From Cheilinus undulatus (taxonomy: Eukaryota; Chordata; Actinopteri; Labriformes; Labridae): a DNA stretch of 64,000 nucleotides. The DNA lies in contig NC_054882.1 of NCBI RefSeq assembly GCF_018320785.1, positions 31,066,719-31,130,718 of the forward strand, given 5' to 3'. The notes under the pieces were generated by a model, which searched no databases, had not been told where the DNA came from, and saw only the letters and a list, made by a program, of their open reading frames with translations. The number at the start of each line of letters is the position of its first letter. Position 1 is the first letter of the stretch. A program made the translations under genes and the position numbers. Positions 1-12,494 of the stretch are shown here, one piece after another.

Positions 1-226
1 ACCATGCCACACATGCCATGGCAGCCATTCAACATTTGATTGATGACTTCTCCTGTTGTCTGCCCTCATGCTGTAATCTTTTAATAATGTTTGTTCTTGA
101 TATTATTAGAAAGCTTGTTGGACAAACTGTAATTACTGATAATTGTGGCTGCCTGAAATACAGTACAGTGAAAGTAGTCAGACTTCCTTCACTTTTTAAA
201 ATGTAGTTATGTTGCAGCCTCATCTA

Positions 227-761
227 TTAAAGGTCACATATTTTACCTCTCTAAGACAAGCTTATGTTGGTCTCAGAGGTCCCCAAAACATGCCTGGGAA
301 GTCTGATACTGAAAAATCACTCCAGTAATGGATTTTTGTAAGTCTAAAAACCCCTCTGTTTCAGCCATGCTTAGAATGAGCTGTTACTGTGTCTTTGGCT
401 TTAAATATTAATGAGTAGTCTGGCTGCGCCCCTGACTCTGCCCCTCTCATGGAATGGGTGTGGCTTAATGGATGTGACTCTCCTGATCCTCCTCTCAGCT
501 GATCAGTAGAGGAGGGCGGAACTTTCTTCCAAGCGGTGAGGGCCAACTGAACCTGGGGGCAGTGCTTGCTCCCCACATGACATCATGAGGGGAAAATCTG
601 AGAACGGCTTGTTTTAGCACACATTTTCTGACTGGTGGAGAAAGAGAGTGGGGAGAATGCTTTTTTTCTGATTCTTGGGGGATTGTGGACAGGCCAGGGG
701 CAAATATATTTTTTCTAGAAAAACCTGCATAAGTGTATTTTGCATAATATGTGACTTTTAA
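227..761. mobile_element. TTAA-flanked MITE
   Basis: Short non-autonomous DNA transposon. TTAA occurs at 227-230 and 758-761. Just inside are inverted ends: AGGTCACATATT on the left, and the reverse complement AAGTCACATATT on the right (11 of 12 identical). The interior (about 500 bp) has no credible reading frame. A TTAA target is typical of piggyBac-like elements, but no transposase is present to confirm the superfamily. Confidence 0.65.
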
Positions 762-779
762 AAACAAACCTTGAAAAAT

Positions 780-2290
780 CACATTGATTCAAGTATTCAG
801 ACCCTTGAGTCGGTACTATGATGAAGCACCTTTGGCAGCAATTACAACCTCAAGTCTTTATTAATATGACACAACAAGCTTTGCAAACTCAGTTGCAAAG
901 CTACAGAGATGTTTGATAGTGTTTAAGTCAGGGCTCTGGCTGGGCCACTCTAGGACATTCGCAGAGTTGTCCCTGAACCACTCCTGTGTTGTCTTGGTTG
1001 TGTGCTTAGGGTCATGGTTGTCTTGGAAGGTGAACCTTCAGCCCAGTTTGAAGTCCTGAGTGCTGCAGAACAGGTTTTCATCGAGGATGTCTCTGTACTT
1101 TGCTCCATTCAGCTTTGACCAGTCTCCCAGTCCCTGCTGCTGAAAAACACCCCCATAGCATGATGCTGCCACCACCATGCTCCACTGTTATGTTGTGCTC
1201 ACACCAGATGTGAGTATAAAAAAAACGCATACATGTAAATTCAATGTAAAGACGCAGCAAATGCGAGTTCAGCCTGGGCAGGGCGAATGCCACAAATGGG
1301 TGGCAAGAATGAGGCGAAGTCACACTGCGTTCAACGCACTGTTCGCTTCATTTACTTATTGATGAGAAAAATCTAAACTCAAGCAAATCACTTGCCATGC
1401 GATGGCTAATCAGCTTGTAGGTCCTCCAGTGGTGTATGTGAAATACGTCACTGGAGGATCGCCAAAGGATCTGCCTGATTGGGAGGAGGTTTGTTCAAGT
1501 GGAAAATGGAGGAGAAACTTGTGGAGTCTGTCCGTGGCGATCCCAGCTATATGGCGCAACTTGCCTGCTCTGCCAGCACAGGAAAAAGGAGCTCAGTCGG
1601 AGGAAAGAAAGCAATGAGGTCAGATTGCCTGGTAAGTTGAGAAATCATTCTCTCAATGTAGTCAAGCTCAGCCATGTTTGTTGACATCTGACTGAAATGC
1701 CAGATGTGGGAGAAGAGAATAGTAAAGCCCAGATCAGTGGAGGGCTGCAGTGATGGTTGTCCTTCCAGATCTTTGTCCCACATCCACAAAGGATCTCTGG
1801 AGCTCAGTCAGAGTGGCCATCAGTTCTTGGCCCCGTCTCTTATTAAGGCTTTCTCCCCTGATTGCTCAGTTTAGCTTGGCAACCAGCTCTTAGAAGAGTC
1901 CTGGTTGTGCCAAACTTCTTCCATATGAGAGTTATGGAGCCCACTGTGCTCTTGGGAACCTCAAGTGCAACTGATTTTTTTGTGGCCTTCCCCAGATCTG
2001 TGCCTTGCAACAATCCTGTTTCTGAGCTCTCCAGGCAGTTCCTTTGACCTCATGGCTGTGAGGCCTTCTTCAGATAGGCGTGTGTCTTTCCAAATCATGT
2101 CCAGTCAATTTAATTTACCACAGGTGGATCTGATCAAGATGTAGAAACATCTCAGCACAATCAAGAGAAATGTGAAGACCCTGAACTAAATTTAAGTGTT
2201 GTTGCAAAGGGTTTGAATACTGATGTTATTGTGATATTTTGAATCAAAGATTAACAAATGTTTAGGTGATTTGTTTTAAAGTGGTTACTA
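780..2290 (-). mobile_element. Tc1-like transposon, decayed, interrupted by another insertion
   Basis: Tc1/mariner element with transposase remnants on the minus strand. The frame near 1078-1190 carries the Tc1 DDE-region motif [20 protein letters not shown]. The right part (about 1725-2120) reads back into the helix-turn-helix region of the same transposase. The ends are related inverted sequences (GTATTCAGACCC near 792, and its counterpart near 2210-2222). The transposase is broken by stops and by a separate insertion at about 1191-1720. It is non-functional. The outer limits are approximate. Confidence 0.75.
1191..1720 (+). mobile_element. Insertion inside the Tc1 copy, possibly Harbinger-derived
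   Basis: The related Tc1 copy at 15.6-17.0 kb shows that transposon homology stops near 1190 and resumes near 1720 at a CAGTGGAGGGCT-like segment. The 530 bp between are foreign. They hold a start ATG at 1506 followed by MEEKLVESVRGDPSYMAQL, ending in a good splice donor (CTG|GTAAGT at 1631/1632). MEEKLVESVRxxPxxY resembles the beginning of a MADF domain, as in the Myb/MADF proteins of PIF/Harbinger elements. I found no clear terminal repeats or target duplication. The family assignment is tentative. Confidence 0.35.
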
Positions 2291-4200
2291 ATAGCAAAGA
2301 TGGAAAAGCAAAGGAAAAAAAGAAGGTTGAAATGTTCAAAGACAGTGTTGCCATTGCTCACAGTATGCTAGAAAGTTGATGATACCAGTCTGAACTGTCA
2401 ATGCCGGAACAGAGCAAACTGTTTGTTTTTATTTCCTTCCTTCTTATTGGCTAGCGGAGGCGTGCGGCCAGTAAGCAGCAAGCCTCTCCTCTAGAGCCTG
2501 ATGACAGATCTAAAGGATAGTTCCCTATCCCCCTTGTTACAAATAACTTCCTCTGACATGTTTGGGCACGCTGACAATGTTTTGAGTGAAAACAGCTTTC
2601 AGGCTTGGATGGAATACAAGCTTTCAACCCCTAGGGTGGGCTACTTCTTCAACTGCTGCTTTATCCCTCTGAAGAGAGAAAGCAAAAGAGACCAGAGAGA
2701 AAAAGAGACAGACAGAGCCAAGGCCAAGCTGGGATTAAGGACTGCACAAGACAGTGAAAAGCCCTGAATTTAAAGCAGGTTTGACTGTAAGCGGTACGTC
2801 TATGCTGTGACAGAGGCCTGTTTTGTCTCCTTCACTCTGTCTGTGCTTTAAAGACAGCAGGAGGTAGGAGGGTACAAGCTGGAGCAAAGGTGTGTCATTG
2901 TTTACACAGACATGGAAGAATGCCTGCACAGTTTTTGTCTGTTAATGTGACTGGATCCACTGCTGGGCTCTTGGCTGTGTGTTTAGGAGAGGTTTCAGGT
3001 TTTTGCATGTGATCTGTGTCGTTGGCATGGACAAGCTTTAAGTCTGAATTCTGTCTTCTGGGATTGGAAATCACAGAAATTAAGCAGAATACCCACCACT
3101 GATTTCACCTCAGTTTAAAATCTCATAGTAGGCATACAAGGGTTGTCATCACTGGTGGCCCTTTATTTACCTGTCCCCTAAACAACTATGATCATACCTA
3201 AATCAAAGCATCTGATCATTTTTTTCATTGTTTTAGTTTTCTATATTCTGAGGCACTGCATTTGGGTATATGCAAGCCATTTTAATCCCAGTATTTAAAG
3301 CATTAGTTTTAGTCACATTCTGGTCAGTATTACCCTCTATAGTTTTAGTAACAAAAACCGAAAACAGTTTGGTGACAAACAACAAGACACGCTCACACTT
3401 ATGGTCAGTTTGGAGTTTGTCTTTGGACTGGAAGAAGAAGCGGGACTACCTAGAGAGAACTAATGGATGCACAGATAGAGACAGGAAGGCTCTGCTGTGG
3501 GGGAATCGTACCTTTTTGCTGTGAGGACAGAAATATGGAGGGGTGGCATGTGTCAAGCTCAACACCTCAACATACACGTGTCGCTTGGCAACCAAGGTCA
3601 AGCTAGATGGCATCTCTTTTGTCTGGGTCTTCCACCCCTTCTAATATGTCTGGAGACTTCCAGCAGTTTTCGAGGCCTTGGGACATCAACAGCAAGATCA
3701 GGGGCTCATGGCAACCCTACTACCCGACAATACCCTAGGTCATGCTTCCACGGTACTTCCACCCCTTACTCCACCCTAAAGGTATAGACTTTGTGATTTT
3801 TCCAATGCCCCTGGTATCATGCAAGGGCATTCAGAGCACGACCTGGATTGTGTCAATCCTCTTTCCCACCCAGTAATGCCTTTAGGTAACTTACTTGCTA
3901 CATCTACGCCTTACTTCAGCCTCAGTTTTTGGTCCAAACACGCCTAAAAGTTCTGCACAGTATTGTATAAGTTCCAGAGAAGTGTGGAATTGCATCAACA
4001 AGCAAGTGTGTCCTTTGAAGCTAAAGAAAACAGCATTCAAAATTTTGTGAGGCCCTATTAAAAGTGACTTAATGTTTCTCACTTGCCATGTAATTTTTTG
4101 TACATTTAAGGAATTTTTAAGTTTGCATTCAAGCAGTCCAAGCCATTGTCTCTAGATAGCATTATGATGGCAAAAGTAATGTTAGTTTACTTTCTTTACA
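2291..4200. other. No gene recognised
   Basis: No reading frame here has recognisable protein similarity, intron-like exon structure or codon bias. The short open frames (for example 2501-2767 and 3497-3787) look like chance. No clear transposon ends were seen. Confidence 0.5.
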
Positions 4201-4219
4201 GTATGAAAGACAGAATGAC

Positions 4220-4735
4220 TCCGACGTTCTTATAAGATAATGAAGGGTAGTAGAAAGGCTTGCAGTTACACTGAGTGTAATAGGTAATGATGCTGTAGAC
4301 CTTGAAAGAGGTGGCCCAGGTTGCAGCTCTACTCACTGACTACAACTTGCATTCATTCATAAGGTGAGTAGTAATGGATCAGGGAAGGAAGTTTTGCTTT
4401 TACAGATGTCATAAAGATGATAGAACTCTCTGTCTCGTGAGGGTGCAGTTGCATTCACATCTTATTTGAAACAAGTCCACTTGAATCGTGCCTGAGACCA
4501 CCTCCCCAAGTGAGCCCAAGACGGTCCCCAAGCGTGGTTCATTGCTTTTCGCACTGACTAAAATGAACCAGACTTTGGGCTCAAGTGTCGCCAGATCTAG
4601 GATCAGGCCCCAAAAGTGGAGCCACAAAACATTCTTATGAAACAATGAAGAGCAGTAGAAGGGCTTGCATTTATACCGAGCATCCCGGGTACTGAAGCTG
4701 TGGTCCTCCAAGCAGGTGGCCAAGATTCAAACTCC
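4220..4735 (+). repeat. Diverged direct duplication, about 110 bp, 410 bp apart
   Basis: The segment at about 4220-4325 recurs at about 4630-4733. Shared landmarks are TTCTTATAAGATAATGAAGG versus TTCTTATGAAACAATGAAGA, then AGTAGAAAGGCTTGC versus AGTAGAAGGGCTTGC, then a later AGGTGGCC. The intervening sequence (4440-4620) has partly self-complementary pieces. It could be the two ends of a degraded interspersed element or a local duplication. Confidence 0.6.
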
Positions 4736-4739
4736 CACA

Positions 4740-6940
4740 CTTGACGCTTTTATATCTTTATTATAGAGGAAAGTGGACTGAGTCAGAAACAGGGATGAGT
4801 TGCCCTGCTGGACAGTAGCCTTGGACTTGAACCTGGAGCTGCCGCACATGGGCAACCTAACCTTTTCAACTTTTTCTGATTGCATTTAAACTACTGATTG
4901 ATTTGATGTAATTGATCTGCCCCATCTTTATTATAAACCCCTTATATATTATATTACATTTTAACAGGGTCACAGGGTTTAGACAAAATTAACCCTCATC
5001 CCTGTATTTCAGACATTCTTTGCTTCTGCTTTTATCAACTGTCCTTTGGGGCAGGTCTTCCTGATCAAGCCCATCGGAACGCTGGTATGTTGCCCTCAAT
5101 TGCCTAATCACAGGAGATGGGGAAATCAATGGGCTGGATGGATCCTAACAGGAATCTGAAATGAACACCGTTCCCTTGGATCAATTTGTCTCTTTGCCGC
5201 TGTTGTCTGTACGTGGATGTGTGAAGGCCGAAGAGGTTGACCTTCATTAGGAAGCAGCCTATCTGGACATACTGTATTATATCATTTTTGGGAAATGATA
5301 TCAAAGAAGAAAGGGCAGGACAGAAGATGTGTTAGGTCGCTTTACATAAAATAGAACACGGCATTTTGAGACTAAATCAGTCCATGTTTGAAAGGGTAAA
5401 TGATCCTGCACAATCAATCACAGCACCTTTGAAAGATGTGTGAGTGAAAGTGAATGCATATTGATTTAGTAAATGGCAATTGGATTGAAAACCAACAGCA
5501 ATAAAAGATATGTGATGACAGTAGAGGAGGGCAAAACCCAAAGGATTTGACAGATATGATAAACAAACGACCAAAAGTAAACCAGATGGATGAGAGGTGA
5601 AGAGGACAGAGGCTCAAGAGTGGCCCGTCACTGTCTCTTAACCATCTGGTCCCTATCAGCTCTGCCATGATTCCAGTGATGTCACTCTCTGTGGAGATGG
5701 TACCAATTACTGAGAGACACAGATCCAGTCTCAGGTTTGTGTATCAATAGTAAGAGGTAAGACTTGGAGAAGTAGTAACTCACCACCAAGGCCAAGCATG
5801 CATGGGTTTATCATGGCTAAGCATATTTATACTCAAATAAAGTAGTGATAGGATGGATGCAAAGCAAGTCACAACATCATCAAGCAATCAGGCTGTGAAA
5901 ATCATTTAATCTCCTCTGCCACCCCAACCAGGAGACGAGCAGCACTGGCTCTCCTCTCGTTTCTTTATCAGGCCTGGAGACGGCTCAGGCGCTTTCCCAG
6001 AATCTGTCAGGGACCAGCAAGCGCAGCGCTTCATCCATCACGGCAGCCAGCTTCACAGGCTTTTCATTTTCCCGAGGAGGCCCACTTCAGAGGCTAGGCC
6101 CATTAAGTTTTCACATTTGTGTCCCAATGGCTGTCATTTGGCTCGCATCAACCGAAACGCTCCTTCTTACTTTCTCACTCTTTCCCTGTACTCTTCATGT
6201 CCCATTTATCTTTATTTCTCAGTTCCTCCCTCCGCCCCCCTCGTTCCTCTATCACTTTTCTTGCTCTAATGAGGAGTGAACTCTTTTTGAAATTTTTTGA
6301 CATGATCCCAAGGTCATAGCTGCAAATTAAACACACGTTTAGGAGCTCTCCTAAGACACAGCTTCAGCTTTAAATATGCTGAATCTGGGCCTTTTGAAAA
6401 TAAAGCTGCATGGGTGAGTGGAGGCACCATGAGTCAGCTATAAATGGGCAATTCTTCCACGTAAACAGTGCACCCAAAATTCAAAGTTCAAATCCTTAAG
6501 TCATGACCTTACTAAACAACAGAATAAGAACAGTGCTAGTCTTTCTCAGCAAGCAGAAAATTTCTGTATCTGCTGAACGTATGAATCAGCTTTCTGAGAA
6601 GGTTGTTGCTCTAGTTCTCCTCTTAAAGCGTGGCGTGCAGTGTGTACTGTTCCGGAGAGGCAGTTCACAGGCTTACATAACTGTTTTATTGGAACAGAGC
6701 TTGTTCCTCAATCGTTTTTTCCTCCTTCATTTTCTCTGACCTTTAACAAGTAGCTCTAGCACCACTGCCAATCGCTACAAACATTTCGCCTAAAAGGATG
6801 CCAACACCCTTCTCCTGGCTCTTCCTCAAACTTTTCTGAGGCTGCAAATCTGGCTTGACTGGGTTAAGAGTGTCTGAAATGCAACGCTGATGCTAAAATA
6901 TTCTCTATCAATAAGTTTGTTCGTCTCCTTGGCATCCATT
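4740..6940. other. No gene recognised; single-copy-looking DNA
   Basis: No coding exon or transposon end was recognised. The part at 5935-6110 is more GC-rich and non-repetitive. It is a plausible conserved non-coding candidate but has no direct support. Confidence 0.45.
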
Positions 6941-6949
6941 TACTCCATA

Positions 6950-8426
6950 GGGCATTTATGAGGTCAGATGATGTTGGACAAGAAGGCCTGGCTTGCAGTC
7001 TCCATCCCAGTTCATCCCAAAGGTGCTTGAAGAGGTTGAGGTCAGGGCTCTGTATGGGCTAGTCAAGTTCTTCCACACCAAACTTATCAAACTATGTTCT
7101 CATAGTCCTAGCTTTGTGCAGGACCAACATGTTTGAATAGAAAAGGGTCTTCCCTAAACTGTTGCCACAAAGTTGGAAGCATAGCATTGTCCAAAATGTC
7201 TACCGGCATCCGCCAAACCCAGACTCTAAAGTCTCTTCTCTAAAGTTGACAAATTCAACTTTATTCATAAACAAAGTCTTGCAGTTACATTCATGAAATA
7301 ATCACGTTACAGACATATCAGACAAAGCAACATTTTGTAAATAAAACAGAGAAAAAGATTTGAAGACTAATCTTGGATTAAATTATGTGCTGTTTTAGAG
7401 GAAGATGAAAGAACTTGCTTCTCCTTTTAGCTTTGTTACCTTTAGCTAAAGCGAATGTTGCTCTTCAACTATGCAAATAGAGTTGCTACATAAGTCAAGG
7501 TGGCTAAGCTAGCTTAAACAATGTGAGCTTTAGCAAACGTAGCTCAAGCTCCCGTAGCTCCACAGATAATGTATCCTGCATAGCTTACATAGCTATTTTG
7601 TGAGCTTGACTTTAGCTACATTAGCTACCCATCCACATTATCTATAGCTAAAATAGCTATAGCAATGTGAGCTTTAGCAAACAGCTAAAGCTCCTGTAGC
7701 TCCACAGATAATGTATCCTACATAGCTTACATGGCTGCTTTGTGAGCTTGGCTTTTGCTACGTTACCTACTCATCTGTATTATTTATGAGTTATCTAAGT
7801 TAGCTTTAGCAATGCAAGTTTTTGCAAAGGTAGCTAAAGCTCACATAGCTGTAGATAATGTAACTGGGTAGCTAATGTAGCTGCTTTGCGAGTTTAGCCT
7901 TAGCTATATAGCTATGTTAGCTACCTAGCTTTATTAGCTACCTCTGTTGTTTAAGTAGCTCACATAGCAGCTTTATGAAACATTTTATAACCAGGTTTAG
8001 TGTTTGTGTTTACATGAATGTAGTGGACGTTCAGAACTCTTCAGCTATGGAATCAGCAGAGTGTTGGTGGCTTTTATGCACCATGCAGCTTAGCAGTCAT
8101 TGACCCACTCTGTGATTTTACATGAACTTCTGCTTAATGGCTGAGTTGCTGTTCCTAAATAATTCCACTTTTAATAGTATCACAGCTGACTGATGAATAT
8201 CCAGCAGGGATGAAATTTCATAAACCATCTTATCGTAAACGTGGCATCCATCACAGTGCCATGCTTGAAGTTACTGAGATCTTCACTAACCCATTTAGTA
8301 TCACAAGTGTTTGCAAATGGAGACTCCATGGCAGGGTGCCTAATTTGATGTACCTGTGGCAACAGGTCTGAAACATCTTAGTTTAATAGTGAACAGGTGT
8401 GGCCAAATACTTTTGTTCATATAGAA
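6950..8426. mobile_element. DNA transposon remnant split by a later insertion
   Basis: Two halves of one teleost-type interspersed DNA transposon lie at about 6950-7230 and 8010-8426. I recognise the left half by the run around AGAAGGCCTGGCTTGCAG and the right half by its end, GGCCAAATACTTTTGTTCAT, near 8401. The left terminus is missing. The 780 bp between the halves (7235-8005) are foreign and contain the TAGCT-rich tandem repeat. No transposase frame survives. A Tc1/mariner origin is likely but rests on memory of the family. Confidence 0.5.
7500..7960 (+). repeat. Three-unit tandem repeat, period about 145 bp, rich in TAGCT
   Basis: A diverged unit starts at about 7521 (ATGTGAGCTTTAGCAAAC), 7665 (ATGTGAGCTTTAGCAAAC) and 7812 (ATGCAAGTTTTTGCAAAG). 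The spacings are 144 and 147 bp. Each unit carries GTAGCTCCACAGATAATGTA or a relative, and many copies of TAGCT and AGCTA. It lies inside the insertion that splits the DNA transposon. Confidence 0.75.
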
Positions 8427-8429
8427 TAG

Positions 8430-10975
8430 AAATGTTTAGTTTTTCATCTGACCATTGACCACTTACATTATAGCCTACTCTTAATTTAATTTTCTACTTC
8501 AGTCTATTTTGCACTCTGTTGTTTCTGGTCTCGTTTTTCACGCTACTGCTCTATGTGCCTTTGAAATCCACCTGGGAAGTAAATCAATTGCATTTCAGTT
8601 GAATTGAATCTTGCACAAAATCCTTGGAAACTTCAAAACCTTTTAGAAAAAAACTAAGGAGTGAAATGTGTTTTTCTGCCTATCATATAGGCCAGTCAAA
8701 AATGTAAAAAGCTTTATTTAAATGCTGAAATTCCTTTGCTAATTGCCCTTTGAGTAGAAAATTAAATTCCATGTGACAGCTGATCCCATACAATGAGACA
8801 TGACCTGACACAGTCGAGGTCAAACATTTTCCCCTCGTTTGCATGTTTTTGTGCCAAGCAGAGATTTTAGCAGTCTACATCAGACTGCTATTACAGACAC
8901 ATCCAAGAGGAGTGAGACACTTTTACCCTCTTTGTGTAAACAGTTGATATTTTGGGCCTTGAGTAAAAGGATTGATCCGATCTTGAAAATGGGGGCTGAC
9001 AGATTTTCTTGAATGACCTCTTTGTTGATTCTGATGTTTTTTCTCCTCTTATCTTGCATTACTACCCAAGCCTCTATCCAGGAAGGAAGCAGCTTCCCCT
9101 GAACATCATCTGTCAGCTAATTAAGGAAAAAGCAGTTTTATTACAGTATCCTAAACATGTCTGGATTAACACAGATGTTTTTTTAATCATTGCACCAAAC
9201 GTTTGGTGTTTTTTGCTGCACTTCAGTGTAAGCTATACTTTTTATATTAAATGTCAACATTTTGACCCGCTCTCTCCTTTTCAGCTCTTTAAGGTGTTTA
9301 TATAATGAACATATTGAGTTTGTTACTGTGGGCCCAAGTCTTTTCCACTTCACTGTGGGTAAAAAGATTGACCCAATATTAAAACATATTTTTAAAATTA
9401 TATCATAATTAAAGCAATTAGAAGTTGTTTATGGGCTCATGCTTGGCTTATGGTCCCTTTGGGCATGCCATTGAACAATGTGGATCTTGTTTGGCTGACG
9501 TTTGAAGCGGTTAAGCTCTGTGGAAGGTCCTGTTAGCTGAAACTTTTAAATAGCTGCTTTTTGAACCCGTTCATGCACTCTGCACTCAATCCAATCCAAG
9601 AGCTCCTGAAAACCAAAGAGGAAAACGAGCACATTTAACACAAAAACACTCATTCTGTTGCATATTTGTCAAGCATAACTCTTCTTTAACCCTTTATAGG
9701 CACTCATTGAAATACTCGGACATTGTAAATTTCGGTTCTTGAATATCAAAAACATCAAAAAGACTTCTTTTTTTTTTTTTTCTGTCACTTATATGACGCT
9801 GGTGTCAGGCCAAGACCTCTTCGTCCAAAATCAACACTTTTCAGGGAATGAAAAGCTCTTATTAAAAAAGTTTAACACTGACAGGCTGAAAAGTCTTTAT
9901 AAGGCTTCAAAATTTGTTGGAGCCCACTGACAGATGTAAGGGGTGGCGAAAAACACTGATTTATGAAAAATAAAAAAATAAAATAAAATCAAGGTTTAGC
10001 CTGATGCCAGTGATGTATATTTATATGAAGAGTTCATTTGCACAAACAGTTAACTCAGTTTTTATAAATTGTCATAAAATGTATTTTTTCATTGTAATAT
10101 CAATCAGACTGAAGTTGATTAAGTAAAATTATAAAAAGTATAATAAATTAATAATTTTTTAAGATTTTAGATCAGAAGACAGCTCAACTGAAAGTGTTAA
10201 TTTTATCATCTTATTATTATTTTCATTATTTACCAGAATGGCATTTAACTGTTTTTGCAAATGAACTCTTCATATTTATTATCGTGGTGAAAATCAAGGC
10301 CAATGAAGTGACCATTTTTGGTTCCTTGCCCATTTATGGTAAAAAAAAAAAAAAAAAAAAATCCATAAAGTATATTTATATCAAAATTTTAATAATGGAA
10401 AAATAAACACTTCTAAAGTCAAATTAGTATTAACTGACATAGTAAGAACTTATTCAAACCCAAAATTTGTGTTTGTATTCATTAATATCTTTTATTTTTT
10501 AGCTTAATTTTGGGTGTTCCATGCCTTTATTTAGTGAGAAGAGAGCAGCGGACAGAACTAGAAAAGTGATGAGAGAGCAGGACAGACATGTGGGAAAGCG
10601 GCCACAGGCCAGAGAAGACACACGCTGGGTGCAACCCAAACACCAGGCCATCCACGCCCCACAAAATTTTTGTTTTATACACATAATTCTTTTTAAGGTA
10701 CATAATGACACAAAGCGGAATCAACGTGCTGCTTCTCAGTAAAACTTAGGACATGCGGCACCAAACAGGTCAGACCTCAGAGTGAGCTGAAATTGCTCCA
10801 GTGTCTCCTCCAGGTTTGTGGATGTTGCAGTTGGTGAGGTTGTCTTTAGATTCTGACCTCTTTTGGAGGCAGGACATGACTGGCTTCAGAGTCTTGTATA
10901 AGTTGAGTTAAGTTAGATTTACCACTGAATCAATTGGGTTTTTTTTCAAACCTGTTGAAACGTCTAACTACACTA
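8430..10975. other. No gene recognised; includes poly-T and poly-A runs
   Basis: AT-rich intergenic DNA. Homopolymers lie at about 9770-9781 (T) and 10341-10362 (A). The short frames here have low-complexity translations and no recognisable similarity. Confidence 0.5.
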
Positions 10976-10980
10976 TAAAG

Positions 10981-11110
10981 CAGTGGTTCCCAAGTGGGGG
11001 TTGGGACCTCTTAAGGCAGGGGTGTCCAAAATGTTGCCCGGGGAACAAATGCAATTGGCCCACAGCAAATAAAATAAATATGGCCCACATTTGAACATAA
11101 AGCTTGTGCT
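10981..11110. mobile_element. Two hAT-type terminal fragments side by side
   Basis: CAGTGGTTCCCAAGTGGGGG at 10981 and CAGGGGTGTCCAAAATGTTG at 11017 both begin with hAT-like CAG-N-G termini and resemble the ends of non-autonomous hAT elements common in fish. Neither has a matching opposite end nearby. The second runs into the LINE fragment at about 11,110. Confidence 0.45.
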
Positions 11111-11480
11111 TGGCAAAGAAGCAGCGACTTCGACCCTAGTTCCCTCCAGATGTCTGAACTCCTCACCCTATCTCTGAGGCTGAACCCAGCCACCCTCTAC
11201 AGAAAACTCATTTCAGCTTCTTGTATCGGCGATTCCATTCTTCTGGTCATTACCCAGAGTTCATGACCATAGGTGAGGGCTGGGTGGTAGATCCGCCAGT
11301 AAATGGAAAGCTTGCCTTTCAGCTCAGTTCCCTCTTCACCACAAAGGTCCAGCACAACGCCCACAGTACTACTGACCCTCACTCATGTACAAGACCCCAA
11401 GATACTTGAACTCCTTCACTTGGGGCAGAGACTCACACCCCACCCAGACGGACCAATCTCCACTGATTGGCTGAGAAAAG
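11111..11480 (-). pseudogene. LINE reverse transcriptase C-terminal fragment
   Basis: The minus strand encodes the end of a non-LTR retrotransposon reverse-transcriptase protein. YHPALTYGHELWVMTRRM (within 11197-11382) matches the conserved YG.E.W thumb-region motif. After an in-frame TAG, the same frame continues as VAGFSLRDRVRSSDIWREL (from 11190 down). One TAG therefore breaks the frame between SFL and RVAG. Upstream catalytic motifs (YADD) are absent, so the copy is 5'-truncated and dead. The clade (L2/RTE/Rex-like) cannot be settled by eye. Confidence 0.7.
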
Positions 11481-11489
11481 TCCCTCAGA

Positions 11490-12490
11490 TTCTACAGAGA
11501 GTTGGGAAGGAAGTCTACCATATGTGGCTCCTCGCCCCCTTGCAAAACTTTCCCAAATAAAAGACAACAGAACCTTAATTTTAGTTACCAGTGTCAATCA
11601 CACATTTAAATTTCCCAGTTGTATGACAGCTCTGATCATTTCACTGATCTTAAAAGTATGAACACCATTTTTTACAAGTTTTTTTTTTTATTAAATATCA
11701 AATTTATATCTTTATTTACAATAATACCCTGCTGTCCTAGCATGTCATTTCTGTAAAACTTTCTCATTTTTCTGCTGTTGTTTATGTTATGTTTATGCTT
11801 TTAAAAGATCTCCATTTCCAGAATGCCATTACAGTTATTATGTTGCTGTTTAGAGTCGTGCTAAGATGGATGAGGAACTGTGCATCAAGGCTTTTCCTCA
11901 CGTACATTTCAGAGAAGGCTTTCACAAACCACTGGTAAAAATGTTTGTCTCAAATTAATGGTCCTCTCCTTACACTTGAGACCAAATAGAACAAACAAAA
12001 AGCACTTATGTCAAACAGCATCCTTCATTACATAGGAAAGAGAATGTTTTATTAACTCTAAATAAGCCCCACACCTATCGTAAACACCTATATTACTGTA
12101 ATGCTGTCATTAAGTGAGCAAGAGGAAGCCTTACAGCCTGATAAACAGCAAACAGCTCTCCATTTGCCTCTGACTAAAATGAATTAATGGCTGGATTGAA
12201 TCAGTGAAATTAAATTGCTGTTTCAGTCCTGATATATAAGTAGCTCAGCCTGAGCCTATGGGAAAACTGTTAACATGATATTTCTCTGACTCTGATTTTC
12301 TCTAACTTTAGACTAACTTTTCTGGACTTCTAAACATTTTGGTTGCACCAAACATATTATAAAAGTAAGAGTACATAAAATGTATCTAAAGATACCAGCT
12401 GGGCTCAGTGGTAGAGTCAGTCATCCCTCATCTTGATAGCAAAAGTGAACAGGTTTCTACCAAGTAATGTCAATTAAATAAACTATGTAA
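11490..12490. other. No gene recognised
   Basis: AT-rich DNA without recognisable exons. At about 12,402-12,430, GGGCTCAGTGGTAGAGTCAG resembles a tRNA-type A box as found in tRNA-derived SINEs. No B box or folded tRNA follows, so only a fragment is possible. Confidence 0.4.
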
Positions 12491-12494
12491 TGTA

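Noticed and set aside
12402-12430. Possible tRNA gene or SINE head (A-box-like GGCTCAGTGGTAGAGTC)
   Set aside because: No B box, no cloverleaf and no pol III terminator at the expected spacing.
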